A DNA stretch of 64,000 nt, taken from assembly GCA_963971425.1 (NCBI GenBank), contig OZ020514.1, forward strand, positions 19,007,406 through 19,071,405, read 5' to 3'. Below, one piece after another: positions 24,101-36,209 of this stretch (its first letter is position 1; every line of letters begins with the position of its first letter). A program made the translations under genes and the position numbers. Below the pieces are notes generated by a model. It saw nothing but the letters and a program-made list of their open reading frames with translations. It made no database searches and was not told the DNA's origin. Source of the DNA: Bryoerythrophyllum caledonicum (lineage: Eukaryota; Streptophyta; Bryopsida; Pottiales; Pottiaceae).

Positions 24101-24292
24101 CTGCATGTTCCGGACTCACGTATTGTCTAAATTCAAATTTGGTCGCTCTAGCCATTTCTTCCTTCATAAGTGTCATTGGTGATGCATTTAATGCTTGAAA
24201 AGTACTCTACACTCCTCGGCTTTTATGCTTCACTATCTTTTATGAGGCACATCTCCGGATCTTTCTTTTAGTCCTTAGTCCAGAATTCACCT

Positions 24293-24312
24293 CAAAGTCC
24301 AGAAATAGTTGA
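24293..24312. repeat. Right inverted end of A1
   Basis: CAAAGTCCAGAAATAGTTGA is the inverted counterpart of the left end at 7424-7443 (18 of 20 bases). Family-A palindromes stop just inside it. The 16-bp terminal palindrome seen on the left is not complete here. Confidence 0.5.
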
Positions 24313-26686
24313 ATTGGACATTCTTGCCTTCTCTTGCTCGTTCCCCTCATTTGGGCGCGCTTAAGCCGCCACCTCGGCTGCCACCATTAATGAGCTATTA
24401 AAAAACCTTAATCTTCATACTAAATCCTTCCAAGTCACCCTTGCAACAACTAAAGAGGTGCCTCCACTAACCTAAAAATACTCCACTAGTAATTTTAATC
24501 CCTTGTCACATGACGTGCACATGGGTCAAAAAATAATTGAGGCCCTTTAACTGATTTAAGGGTTCTAATTCCACCTAAATCTACCTAACCTTGAACCACC
24601 TCTGCATGGGACTACTTTTAATTAAATAGTGATTGGTGGACGCTTTTGCCTCAAGCCTTTTTAGCTCTTTTTTAATTAATTTTTATTAGGCTTTTGAGCC
24701 TCATTCTTTTTACTTTCTCCTCACCTTAATTCTTTGTTTTCCTTCTCATCTCACCCCTTCTAATTGTGTTAAAATCGCCGAGGTTACTCGAGGTCTCCGA
24801 ATTGGTAGGAGGTCAATATTTTCTACATTCTTTTCTTCTTCTTCTTTTTTCATCATTCTCCTTATTTTATTTTTAATCTTTATTTTTTTTTCACTCTATA
24901 TATTTTTTTGGTTAACCACATAAAAGCCTTGATTGCCACAATATGGCTTCTAAATTGAGAATTGGTAGATTAAGAGGCCAATTGGCCATTTTAGCAAGTA
25001 GTCATGGGTTAACTCAATCGTTTAACCCATTTTACTACTTCGTAGCATCAATGTGTGAGTTATTTAACCCTTTTGACACCTTGAGCCGATTTTGGGGCTT
25101 GCACTAGCCAATAAAATCCAAGGTGATTTGAGGTTTTATGAGAGGTTTAGAGAAAATCAAGGTTTCTTTAGGGTTTCTAGGGTTAACATAGAAGTGAATT
25201 TATAGATCAACCTCCCTTTAACAAGAGCTCAAACACATACTAGTCGTTTAATGACGACGTGCAGAGGTGCTTTTCCTACATTGAGGTCTGGAATTGGAGC
25301 CGCCTATCAGGCACATAAATGCCCCGAGCTCGTTCCAAGAACCTGTCTCGCAGGTTATGACGGAGATCGTCCTCCATGTTGTTAAATGTGCCCATGCCCA
25401 AGTCCGGAAGCTTATGGTCGGTATCCAACGTCGAAACATGCTCATCGGTCTCATCAATATTGGACCCAAGCCTAAAGTCTGTTGTAGAAATATTCTCCAA
25501 GTGATCTGATCGGGGTGAGCGATAGTACAAACCATAAACTAAAATCACCTTGAGATCTATCTACAGATACTAGGTACTCATCATAAACTAAAATCACCTT
25601 GAGATCTATCTACAGATACTATCTAAAGGGTAAGGGTACAAACCGGCAATGTGCACCTACAAAACCACCAACTTTGTGGTTCACCGGTCATCACCTCCTG
25701 CTAGAACAAGTCCAACCACAATCCTCTACATAGAAAGGTGTTGTTGGCCATGAACTCAATTTCACCCCTACGGTATCCTATCACAATCTAGTACAACAAG
25801 AAATGGGGCCACTAGAAAACACGGGCAGCAAGCCTGCCACACGGGGAGGTACCGCACAAGAATCCAGAAATTAAAAGTGGATGCTCTCTTCTAACAACGT
25901 AAAAGCAGAACTAGACAAACGGATCAAAGCCACTGGCACACGCTTGTAGTGGGTGGCTCCAAGTCGCAACACCTGCTAGCAAAGAGAAAACACTCGAAAG
26001 TGATCCCCCCATGTCTCAAACTAAAGAAGTAGAGGGACGTTGAACGTTGTGATTAGAAACAAAAATCCATCCAATGCAATGCAACAATGGATGATTCAAC
26101 GCGTCAAAAGGCAAATCCAACACTAAAATTGGACTAAAATGGCAAATTCTCCATTGAAGTTTGTTGATAATGGAAAGAGTAGAGAAGGGCTGAGCAAGGG
26201 TAAGGGACCATGAGCCCATTAGTGGGTGGGCTTAAGCGTGGGTGCAACGTGGCTAGTGCAAGGGGACCAGATGGCGGTAGCACTCAATTGCGAACAAACT
26301 TGCAGGTACCCCAAAATCGTGCCGTAGACCCTTCAAAAGTGAGTTTTGTGTGTGGCGCAATATGCACATATACAACCTTAAGTGGATGACAATCATCCAT
26401 GTATGAATACAATGTGCCGCTGCATGTCCCTAAACCTGTAGATTATTAACAAACTAATATACGTCAATATACTACAATATGGAGAGGATCTCAATGCTAC
26501 GTTGCATGACGGAACGGTGATGAATTTTAAAAGTCGCCTCTGCACAAATGGCTTCCTTTGTTTAGTACTTTGCGTAATCATAGAACATGCAAAAAAATTA
26601 TTGAACTTCTTGAAAACATGAAATATCAAACATACCTACGCAAAGTGAGTTGACGCAAGTCACTACCTCTGCAAAGTTTTCTCTTG
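24313..26686. other. Mostly non-coding spacer with a short direct repeat
   Basis: A block of nearly 40 bp beginning CATAAACTAAAATCACC occurs twice, at 25533 and 25582. The minus-strand frame at 25276-25548 is acidic and protein-like (SNIDETDEHVSTLDTDHKLP) but has no recognisable domain; it could be a gene remnant. The rest is AT-rich with many stops in all frames. Confidence 0.45.
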
Positions 26687-27135
26687 TCATTGGTTCTCAT
26701 ATGCCAAGCTCAATCCCTGATCCATCGAGCCGCATGTGAATTGCGTGTGTTTTTCTTCAGGGGTGTTGAAGTCAAAGTTGGAAGGCGCCCAAGTCCACGA
26801 CATGCTAAACTGACAACTATTGACAAACTCTTTGAACTCCCAATATGCATTAGACCAAAAAGAGGTGGTGGAATTAGAATATAGCTCATACGATTGTGTC
26901 TCGTACACCTCAACTACCGTAAAATAATTATAGACCAAGACATGCCTTTTTTGAAAGAACTAAATGATATAATGTACTATCTCCAAAAGTGGCAAGAAAC
27001 AAGACAATGCAACATGAACCAAAATATTACTAGGAAGCTTGATATTTTTTCTCAAGGTTTCTCTTGTTGCAGCATTCAAATCCTTGTCAAGTGGATCCTC
27101 AGCCATCTGTGTCATCAATGTTTATACTCCCCCTT
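26687..27135 (-). pseudogene. hAT-type transposase remnant
   Basis: On the minus strand a frame reads MAEDPLDKDLNAATRETLRK, then CFLPLLEIVHYII, TAG, FFQKRHVLVYNY and TTSFWSNAYWEFKEFVNS. This resembles a segment I recall from plant hAT-like transposases (LPLLEIVH, then a hydrophobic run and an aromatic FWxFK motif). One in-frame TAG lies between YII and FFQKR, and the frame breaks with TAA at its 5' end. Only an internal piece survives. The family assignment is from memory of motif style. Confidence 0.5.
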
Positions 27136-28039
27136 GACCCTTGTCAGTTCTTGCAAGTCGTCGGGTCAGATTTCCTCCAAAAGGCACTCAATTGTCGTTA
27201 AATGCTTCCAAAGTACACCGCACCGCTCTTGCTCCCAAGAAGACGTATAGTTTCATACTAAATAAACTACAAAAACTTAACTACCAAACACTACTTTATA
27301 GATTAGCTTTCCAACTCATTCCTCTGCTCAATATCCGGACGTTCTCCGAACTTCTTACAATAGCTTCCAAAACTAATTTTCTAAAAGTTGGGAGGGAGTT
27401 TTATTTATCACTGTCCCTCCTCAGAGAGTCTTCCGGACGATTTGAATGAGTGACCGGAAGGCCACTGATCTTGTTTATGTAAGTGGCCAGATTCCCCAAT
27501 GTCTTGTGACTTAAAGTGGCTAGACACCCACTACCTCGTATCTTATAGTGGCTAGACACCTACTCTCCCTACTCCGCTAACAGGTGGAAGATTATTGCTG
27601 CTTAACCCTCACTCTCACAACACCCGGATAATTATCCGGACGCCTAGGCAATTACTCTACCCCTACCTTTCCGGTGTCCGCTCTACCAGGCGCCGCTTCC
27701 AACTGTTGGCTCCGGGATCCGGATCCGAGAGCTGTTGGTAGCAACTACGCCATCGGGACTGCCTCCATCGATGAGTCCACCACCGTCCTAACCTGTCTTC
27801 CAAGGAAGTCCCAGAAGCTTGCACTTGGGCTAGGAGGATCTTCCACCAGGCGTCTTTCCATTGCTGGCATAGTCTTCCTGGAAGTGATTGAGCTAGGCGT
27901 CAGCCGGAAGGCAAGAAGAGTCCCGATAGAAAATCCTTCCAAAAGCATCTTCTCCAGCTCTTTGAGTGTTCCCAAACTCGACAGGGTATAGTTACTCCAA
28001 CTCATTGGAGAGGCAAGTTCTGGAGTTGTCAATACCTTC
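27136..28039. other. Spacer with decayed coding traces and one palindrome
   Basis: No intact gene was found. A perfect 16-bp palindrome, CCGGATAATTATCCGG, sits at 27624-27639. Words containing TCCGG are frequent from 27330 onward. Minus-strand traces near 27740-28030 are interrupted by several stops. Confidence 0.4.
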
Positions 28040-29197
28040 TTACGCTTTCTGGAGCTCTACGGATGCACTTGTGGAGGCCTTGCCACGTCCGGAGTGGTCA
28101 TGACCCGCACTACGATAGTCATGTCGTCCGGTGCTTGGGTACCTCAAGTCTCCAGCCCTTCCGGAGACATTCTCCACCAGTTCTTGCATCTGGACCCAAG
28201 TCTTCTCCATCTTCTGGCTCTGATCATGGAGGAACCAGATGATCTGCACCCAATTCAGCTTGTCCTTCTTCTCCAGCGGCTCCGTGAAGAGGAGGCTCCA
28301 GTTGACGGTGTCGTCCGAACTTCTGCCAAAGCCTGCGCCAAGGCGTTTGCCCGATCTTTTGCCTCCCTTTTCACTACATATGCTTCCGCCAACGTCGTCT
28401 CCGTCCTTTCCAGCTATTCTTGTATCTTATCCCAACTCTGAATGATCACAGCCTTCTAGTTTTCCATTGTCTCTAGCCAGAGTGTGTTGTTCTTGAGCTC
28501 CGTGATCCGGCGGATAATGTTGAGTAGCTCCTCAATTTTCAATTGTTGCCGGATCTAGTCAAAGACTTCCAGTCGGCACGTACAATTGATTGATCAGGGC
28601 AGCCTGCCAAGCCACATGGTTGAGGAGCTTCATGATGTCTATCCTTACTACTCCGGCAAGTTTAGAAGGTTCCGCTCATAGCACCCGGCCTACTCGTGGT
28701 GCTAATCCGGTTGCTTCTGGCTTCTCATGCGTCTCATCCTGGTAGCTTGGACTCGCCGGCTTGGATTCCCTTTGCACCAATCGGCTTCTCTATTGGGTAT
28801 GGGTGACCGGAGATTGGGCTGACACTTCCGTTTCCTCCTCCTTCTCAAACTCTGGCTCCGGCCCTCCATAATTTTGGATGCTCAAGAGCTCTTCATAGGC
28901 GTCTTGCTCCGGAGGTGTCAGCATCTCATGATGAGCGTAGAAGTAGACGATGTAGGAGGATAGGAGAGTTCCAAATTTCTTCACCTTCTGGAGGCTTTTT
29001 ACCATCCGGTCGACCATGTTGCTCATTAGGGAGGCCCACTCCACCGAGATCTTCCCTCTCAGTGCTCCTAGGAACATCGCCACCCTGGCTTCTCTAGGTG
29101 GAAGATCAAGTTCAAGAACCGGACCACGATCCACGCATCCTCGTAGCGCAGATCTTTTGCGCTGAAGCCGTCCTTAGGGTCAACGTCTTGGGTGAAC
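28040..29197 (-). pseudogene. Decayed gene with coiled-coil region
   Basis: A 114-codon minus-strand frame at 28790-29134 reads LPPREARVAMFLGALRGKIS and EQDAYEELLSIQNYGG. Further along, a heptad-rich frame reads RTETTLAEAYVVKREAKDRA, predicted coiled coil, with two TAGs in Gln-like positions (28457 and 28424 area). Another frame, 28040-28249, carries QKMEKTWVQMQELVENVSG. I do not recognise the family; a gag-like or structural transposon protein is one possibility. Frames change several times, so it is a pseudogene. Confidence 0.45.
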
Positions 29198-30281
29198 TCT
29201 CAAAAGCAATAATATAGAAAAAAATGATATGCTTTAACCTGACTCATTCAGAGCAATGAAGGAGGTCATTGTATCAATAGGGACATCTCACCAACATGTT
29301 AGACAATTGGTCCAATTGGGACAAACTAAGCTATGAGAAAATAAGCTATCAAGATAAACAAACTTAGTTTAATTGATATTTGAAGCCAATAAATATTTTG
29401 AAGAAGTATTACAAAGTTTATAATGCTTAAGCTTTGTACAATAGTCAAGGAAGTTTAAAAGGTTTTACAAAGGTATATCTAGTTCTTGAAAATGTTGTTT
29501 GCATTTTGTTACAATCTCTTGAAGATTAGGGAACAATTGATTAATACTCAAGGTGCTATAAACCTCTAATAACATGCCACATCAAATCAAAGCTTTTCAA
29601 GTGTAGGACATATTACCAAAATTAACTTCTCCATTTACATCCTCAATATTATTAACAGCTAGCTGGAGAAAATATCATTTAACAGAATTATTCAGCATTT
29701 CCGACCATTGTCCATTTTCTCGCGCTGAATTTTGCCACAAATTCAATTAAATTGATTCTGTCTTCTTTGCCTTCCATTGCCTTATCCATCCGTCTTTGAT
29801 TTTAAAGATGATAAAAGTGTAATCATATTAACACAAATGCGTGGAGCAAGGCGGCAAATATTAGAGAGCTGATTGCTTTGCTGCCAATAGGGATGACAAT
29901 CTTGGTATCATGCTATGGCTACTACAATTGTCAACCTACACAAACTTGGTTTGTCAATATATATCTGCTTGAAATGCTTAAGGTTTTAAAAAAAACTCTA
30001 GAAATGAATGTCAATCCATCCACCTCTTCCGTCCTATGCTAGACACCTAGGATAAAATCTTCAAGACCGCCGAGTGAATAGTTGTTGTTGGCATTTGTAG
30101 ATACCAACATTGGAGCCAGGGTTGTCAAACTGACGGACGTCCGGTTCGCCTGTCCGGTAGAGGTCTCGCCCGTCCGATACAGTCAACCTAAAGTTGACTT
30201 ACCATCAAGGTAAAAAACATGCGAAGTGGCGGCCACGTTGGCACTACATCAATGCCACGCAGGACATGGACGTGTTTAAGT
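29198..30281. other. AT-rich spacer
   Basis: I see no gene, repeat array or RNA. Stops are frequent in all frames. Confidence 0.5.
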
Positions 30282-30391
30282 AGGGGCGGGGACTAAAGGA
30301 AAGAGGGAGGTAGTGCGGGGACATCCACGCCCTACCCATGCGTGGGCCAGGACGCCCCCGCCCCTTCATGGGTAGGGCGGGGACGTCTAAC
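30282..30391. repeat. Family-C GC-rich repeat cluster, 3' of kinase gene
   Basis: Several pieces of the family-C motif occur: GGGGCGGGGAC at about 30283, GCGGGGACATCC near 30315, GACGCCCCCGCCCC near 30351 and GGGCGGGGACGTC near 30375. The block stands out as GC-rich within AT-rich surroundings and lies beyond the 3' end of the minus-strand kinase-like gene. Confidence 0.7.
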
Positions 30392-31847
30392 CGTTGCTGG
30401 AATAGATTATAGAGTTTAAAGTTACCATATATTGGTAGTGAAAACTGTGGAATTTGGAGGGTGGGTGAAAGCATGCTACACCCACCCCATTTTGGGCAAA
30501 AACCATGGTATATTTTTAGAATAATTTGGTATATTTATAGTATATTTTAAATTTATCTTTCAGAAAAAAAATATAAATTTTTATTTTTTTCAAAAGTCAC
30601 CATATGCCGACCTAGGGTTATATATGAAGCATTGTTTTTGACAAAAAACCATTAATGAAACGACCCAATCCTTAGTCATTTTGAACCATGTACGATCGGC
30701 TTGTTTTCTACCAATTGGATTTGAAAATTTGATTTTTTTTATTAGATAGTCCATTCACATCACCCTATCAATGTTCATGCAAATTTTCATCATCATAAGC
30801 ATCACAAATCACTCAAAAATAGTATATTTGTACAAATCTAGTATTTTGTGACAAGTATATTTCTCCCACAAATTCAGTCATACAAATGAAATCATTGATT
30901 GACCAACCAAATTTTTAGCATTTGTTTAATGCCATTCAAATTGGGAACAACATTCTATCATCAAAAATCTGAAAACAAAGGTAAATCTTCTTTGGTAGAC
31001 AAAAGAATGTTCATTACTCCTACAAAAACAACTTGTGACACGTTTTTAATACCGATGTAGCTTGCTTTTACCCGGGTGTACTACTTTAATTATCAATAGA
31101 GTCTTGCAAGAACTTTTTTACTTTGAATTAGAGCGGTTCACATGTGCACTAGGTTGATAGCTTTGCATTGACGTATTATATGTAAAGAAAAGATTTATAT
31201 CCAATTATTGATGATTATTTTTCTTTTTTCTACTTGGTTGTATACAAAAATGTTCCAACCTTATAAGAAATCAAAACGGAAGTTTCGTATGTGAGGAGAG
31301 AGATCAATAATCACAAAACAATGAAGAATGTCTAAATGACCAAGTTCAATCAAAATTTCAGACCAAAATCAATGTGCATGTGTGTGAAATACAACATAGT
31401 ATGTGGCATAGTATTCACTGTATTCACTGTATTTGAGTGTATACGGTGTATTTTGTGTTGTATTCCTAGCTTTTCCAAGAGTTCTGTAAATCCAAATCAT
31501 GATTTGATTGTGGGAGAGTGTTTGTGTAACAAGTGCCCGAATCTGAACCTTGTATATCGAAGCCTAGTTCCTCATGGATTTCATGCAAATTGAGTTTGAG
31601 CACCTCCGGAGTCCCAATTTTGAGCTTTTGGGGCGCTAAAGGGTTAAGACAATGCACAATTGAAACATTTTCCATGAAAGAAAGGAGAAACACCAAGTGC
31701 GAGAATGATGTAGTAGTGACAAATTAAAAATTGGATGTATACAAAATTGATTAAATGAGACGTATGGCAATTACCAAGTACACATAGTCATCTACAAAGA
31801 TGTCGTATTGTCTACTTAACCACCACATGCGAAACTAATACAACTAA
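30392..31847. other. AT-rich spacer
   Basis: No gene was found. The plus-strand open frame at 31336-31593 has no motif and lies opposite or beside the kinase 3' end. Confidence 0.5.
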
Positions 31848-33434
31848 TTAACAAAAAATATTGTCAATAACAACATAGAGGCATAGTCCGGCAGTGGGGG
31901 GTTTCATTAATGTGTCTATAACATCTGGCACAGAAGACCGTTCACTCACATCTTCTTTCTGTAGGCCTTCCAATTTCAGCTTAAGGTGTACATATTGCTC
32001 CGTGTTTTTGGTGGTGAAATACTGTGTGTCCCATTCTTCTTGCCAAATGCGAGAACAAATCCAACCCACCGCAAATGCATCTGCTGCCTTGGAGTAAAGG
32101 TGTGACCGTTGCATGACTTCAAGCGAGTTTGTGGAGCCCTGCTCCCCAAAAACATATAATAGTTTTGGTGCTACAAACCATCGTCGCTCTCTCTCCTCTC
32201 GAAGCTGCTCCATGAATTGATAACCATACCTTGATGACTCATTCTCCACAACCCGACTAGAAAGCTCCTAATTGCAAATTCCTATGTACACCGTATCGGA
32301 TTTCCACTCATCAAAGTGGAGCAAAACATTCGATGGAGAGAGGTCATTGTGTATATAATTCACATCGTGGCATTTCCCCACAATGAAGAGCAACGATAGC
32401 GTGAGGTTTAGTCGATTTTTGCTGAAAGTTCTTACCCACCAAAGCTCTTCAATCGACAACCCTGTATTTTGATTCATCTGAATCTGTTCAAACGGCAATG
32501 ATTCGTCTACTTTCGAGTCATACTTGGACCATAAAGAAGCCAGAGATCCCCCATTCCACTAGAGCGTGTACCCTTCCATAGTTTTCAGGTGGATGTACGA
32601 AAGTCTAATGATCCCTAGATGCACCACCGGACACCCTCCAGCCTCGTTGATGATGTCTTGGCGCTTCTCCCTCTTGTTGGTCTTGGTCAGAGTCTTTCCA
32701 GCGAAGTAAATCCAACTTGGAATGTTTTCCAATTTTGTTAGCATCACCTTCCGTACAGCCCCATAGCCACCCACCGCTTTCTGTCGTGGCATTGGAAGCA
32801 CTATAGCGCAACTTTCAAGCCACTTGAATGTTCCACCGACGTAGTGAGCCAAAATTTGGTCCTCAATTGTTGCTTTCCAAGGAGCGAGTTTCTTCTTACG
32901 GGAAGAAGAGTAATGTTGAACGAAGATCTAGATCATCTTCATCTTCGCTACAAGTGAGTTGTCCTCAATGTTTGAGTTGCTTCCATCCTCCTTCCTCGTG
33001 ACGTAACACCACTTCCCAACAATATTGGTGGTTATTGCAGTCACTTGTGTGTCCAACCACTCCGAATGCAACCAATAATCTAAGAAATCATTAAATCTCT
33101 CAGATTTATCAAGGTTTGACATTATTTCGTGTCCCATGTCAACGGTCAACCTATAGTATCCCTCTTCGTTGTGCGCCAAATATCTCCTCATCAATGCTTG
33201 TCTCGTTCGGCGGTTGTAAAACTCGACGGCAATTCCTCTACATTCAACCATGTATTCATGCGGGGGCATGTCTAGATTTGGTGTCTTCTTCCGCCTCTTC
33301 CCGCTCGATGATGACGGATTCAATGATCCCGACGTCAACTCCGTATTGGTGGACAGAAGCACCGTCTCACCAACATCATCCAAATCCATAAATTGGGGGC
33401 GCTTCTCCATCGACCTACTTCTTTCTCCCGCCAT
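31848..33434 (-). pseudogene. Protein-kinase-like gene with three in-frame TAGs
   Basis: A single minus-strand frame of 529 codons runs from ATG at 33434 to TAA at 31848, with only three internal stops, all TAG (32928, 32559, 32268), and no indel. The first 168 codons are a non-kinase N-terminal part. Then come a Gly-rich loop (AVGGYGAVRKV), a candidate lysine (FAGKTL) and a catalytic loop HNDLSPSNVLLHF (HRD-like, with Asp and Asn kept). After these come YIGICN-TAG-E where a DFG-like motif belongs, VAPKLLYVFG (APE-like) and KAADAFAVGW. From memory related plant proteins read CDWG at the third TAG, so D-to-N, W-to-TAG and G-to-E would all be G-to-A changes. It is a likely pseudokinase gene, divergent from the RING gene across a shared promoter. 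Confidence 0.72.
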
Positions 33435-33647
33435 ATGTGAAAGTCAACTCTCTACCGTGGTCGAAATTCCAAAATGATGGTTTTAAGAAAAACCGCAAAG
33501 AGTCTGGATGCAATAAATGGGCCAAGCCCGACCACCCACCAAACTCACTTTCAGGCCGCAAAGAAAACTGACACGTGAGGGCTAGGAAGTGGACTTGGCA
33601 GAGAATAAAGACAAAAGTCCGCTATTTATGTGGTTTCCCGGGTTTTA

Positions 33648-33677
33648 GCGGAGACGTCCCCGCCCTACCCGGGTGGG
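33648..33677. repeat. Family-C palindrome upstream of kinase gene
   Basis: GCGGAGACGTCCCCGC at 33648-33663 is a palindrome with one mismatched pair, followed by CCTACCCGGGTGGG. It lies about 215 bases upstream of the kinase start at 33434. The CACTA element begins directly after it. Confidence 0.75.
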
Positions 33678-35923
33678 CACTATAAAAAAACCATGTTTAT
33701 TATGTCGTCAAGGCTGTTACGTGTTGTGTTTTCTGTGATGTCACGTGTTAGTCGAAAAATTGCTACAATACCTCGAATTTAGTTTGACGTTGCATCAAAC
33801 GTGATCCTGTTAAAGACAAAACGCGTTGATGTCACCGTAGACATGCACATTTTTTATGACGTAAAAAGAAACGTGACCACGTTAGACTATAACGTCATAG
33901 AAAACACAGGATGTCCACGTCAGCCACAGTTGCATTTAATTTCACTGTAGATGACTGTAGCCCGTTGCCCAAAAGCAAAAAACTGAGGAAATGGGCAGCT
34001 TTCATCCGTAATGGATGAAATATGTCGCAAGGAAGGAAGAGCCGAAGGGTGACTTACACAAAAGCAACCTCCACAGCATCTACACTTTACTTTTCGGAGT
34101 GTGGATGAGAGAAAACTGAACTAAGGTGATAGAAGTGGGAGGTGGAGAGCGGCAAAGCTCACTACAACGCTAAGAGGACGGAGATTAGGAGAACAACAAG
34201 GAGTAGAAAGAGGCAACTTGAAGGTGATGGAGCAAAGCAACAGCGGCTATGGCGGCGGCTATGGCGACAGCTATGGCCGGAGCCATGGAGCAGTGATGAT
34301 GGAGCTAGCTCGGAGCAAGGAAGGCGATCTGCGGCACATCAGGACGGCGAGGGGAGACCTCAAAGGAAAGAAGAACGATGGTAGGGGGAGCTTTGGCCAT
34401 AGCCGGCTAACCCCAGTCATAGTTGACCTCAGCCATAGCTAGGAAATCCTAGCCATAGCCAAGTTCGATGTTCGCTACCGCGGAGAGGCTGCTGCAGGAG
34501 CAAGGTCGAGTTCAAGAATTTGCAAGTTTACACGTTAGTACGTCCTCTTCCGTGTTTTTTTTATGCTCACAAATGAGTTATTGACGTCTTTCCTTGATGT
34601 GACGGCGTCGACGTGGCGGGTCGATGTGACGGCGTCGACATGACGAAGTGAACACAATGGAGGCAACCTTTCAGAGCCCCTGGTACGCATGACATCCCTG
34701 AATCCTTTATTTGGCAAGTGTACTTCTTCAAAACCGCCAGAGTTGGTATAATTTGCGACTTTTAACGGTTTGAGAGGACAAGCTCCCGTCAATCCTGACA
34801 TCACAAATGACAGTTTGTAACGTCAGTGACAACAAAAGCAGTACATGTGATTTACCTTATGGCTGAGTGTAGCCTCTAAATGCATTTGTTTTTCACAGGG
34901 AGGTCCTATTATTTTCATCTTTGGATGTTAGATGTTGTTTTTCCATGTTATTGGGAATGTAAAGTTGTTGAGCTTTGGTAAGAATATGAATTTAGTCATC
35001 TGATGTGTCAAACTTCTGAACTCACGCAGAAAGATATCGAAGCACTAGGTGAGCCATCAACCCGTCCACGACGTGGTGCAAAGACCTTACATGCTGTGAA
35101 GGCAACGTAGCAAACGGCTAATGCCCAACACCGAAGCAGGTTGGTCTACCTAAACCTCCTCAGGTATTGTAGACAGGTTTCGTATGTCATATTTGGATTG
35201 GTAGAACAAAAGGATATATAAGATGTTTTGTGTTGCTGCTGGCAACAAATGTAGCAACAATATTCCACGCTTGACCACTGTCTATGTTACTTGGAATGAG
35301 AAAGCCAAGTTGACGTGTGACCATCATATAGAATAGCAGTTTTTTAAAAGCATGTTTAAAAAAACGTCCGCAAGAACATGCTAAATGTTCAAGTGAACAT
35401 GAACTCCAGCATGAAAAAGGTCAATGACAACATATAGGTAGAACGCGCCAACGTCAGGATCGATGTCATTAAGAACACGAACATGTCATAACAAACGTCA
35501 AAAGTAACAGCCCTGTGTGGACAAAATATGCACTAAAACCATGATGTCAGGTGACGTAGACTGTCCACGTCAGAAATTGAGAGGTCCAAGTTAGCAAATT
35601 CAAAATTCCACATCACTGTCACTGTGAAAATGGAGTTGGATGAAAAAAATCCTACGTGGCATTGCCCGGATGAAGGAATTGCTTATGTGGACGTGGGACC
35701 CCCTCCACGTGGAGCCCTTTCCAAAGCTCTTTAGACCATGTTCATTTGGATGTCAAGAGGTTGACAACCCCAAATCAACCATGCCACCCAAAATTTTGGA
35801 CGTTTTTTGCCTGTCAAGGTAGACGGATTTTAGGTGACATCAACATTGATGTCACAGCATGTTCATTTTGATGTTCAAGCATGTTTTTCAACGCGTCACA
35901 AAAAACAAGGGTTTCTTATAGTG
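33678..35923. mobile_element. Non-autonomous CACTA transposon
   Basis: It begins CACTATAAAAAAACC at 33678 and ends GGGTTTCTTATAGTG at 35923, a clear CACTA-type inverted repeat pair. It is flanked by GGG on both sides (33675-33677 and 35924-35926), the 3-bp duplication typical of the superfamily. Subterminal regions are dense in TGACGTC, ACGTCA and CACGTG words in both orientations, as in En/Spm subterminal repeats. No transposase frame was seen. Inside, 34240-34480 has GGCTATGGC and GCCATAGCC inverted words that could fold. At 34577-34640, GATGTGACGGCGTCGAC is tandemly doubled. Confidence 0.88.
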
Positions 35924-36040
35924 GGGGGTGGAGATACCTCCGCCCCTGCCCTCGTGGGGCGGAGACATCTCCCCCTCTAAACAGGTGGGGGCGGAGATGC
36001 CCTCGCTCCTCCCGTGGAGACGTCCCGGACCCATCGCGGA
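35924..36040. repeat. Family-C array upstream of RING-like gene
   Basis: GGGGCGGAGACATCTCC near 35956, GGGGGCGGAGATGCCC near 35986 and GTGGAGACGTCCCGG near 36015 lie 170-250 bases upstream of the ATG at 36210. With the CACTA element removed, this array abuts the one at 33648-33677, giving a shared divergent promoter of under 600 bp. Confidence 0.78.
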
Positions 36041-36209
36041 GACCCTCGACGAGTGCTTTGTCTATCGGCTATATAATATCGATCCCGCCCTTAATTTTCC
36101 CTGCCTTACATACTCCCTCTTCGTCCACCTCTTTATTGAGTTGGTTGTGGGCGTCGTACGAGGACTTCATCCATTCGCATCACAAATGTTATTAAGATTT
36201 TTTCCACCC

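Larger units (their letters stand above)
7424..24312. mobile_element. Candidate 16.9-kb DNA transposon (A1)
   Basis: The left end at 7424-7443 and the inverted right end at 24293-24312 match at 18 of 20 bases (TTAACTATTTTTGGACTTTG against TCAACTATTTCTGGACTTTG). Every family-A palindrome in the first 40 kb falls inside this interval (7542 to 24100). The same left end starts the second A element at 40544. Contents are an acidic ORF, a DUF7869-type transposase, internal repeats and a ParB-like/HAD gene. No clear target duplication was found, and 13-16 kb may hold nested insertions. An alternative is that the true transposon is shorter (7.4 to about 13 kb) and the ParB/HAD gene is a neighbour that shares the palindromes. 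Confidence 0.5.

Noticed and set aside
30480..31330. A hidden gene between the family-C cluster and the kinase-like gene
   Set aside because: All frames are densely stopped and no splice-bounded coding segments could be assembled.
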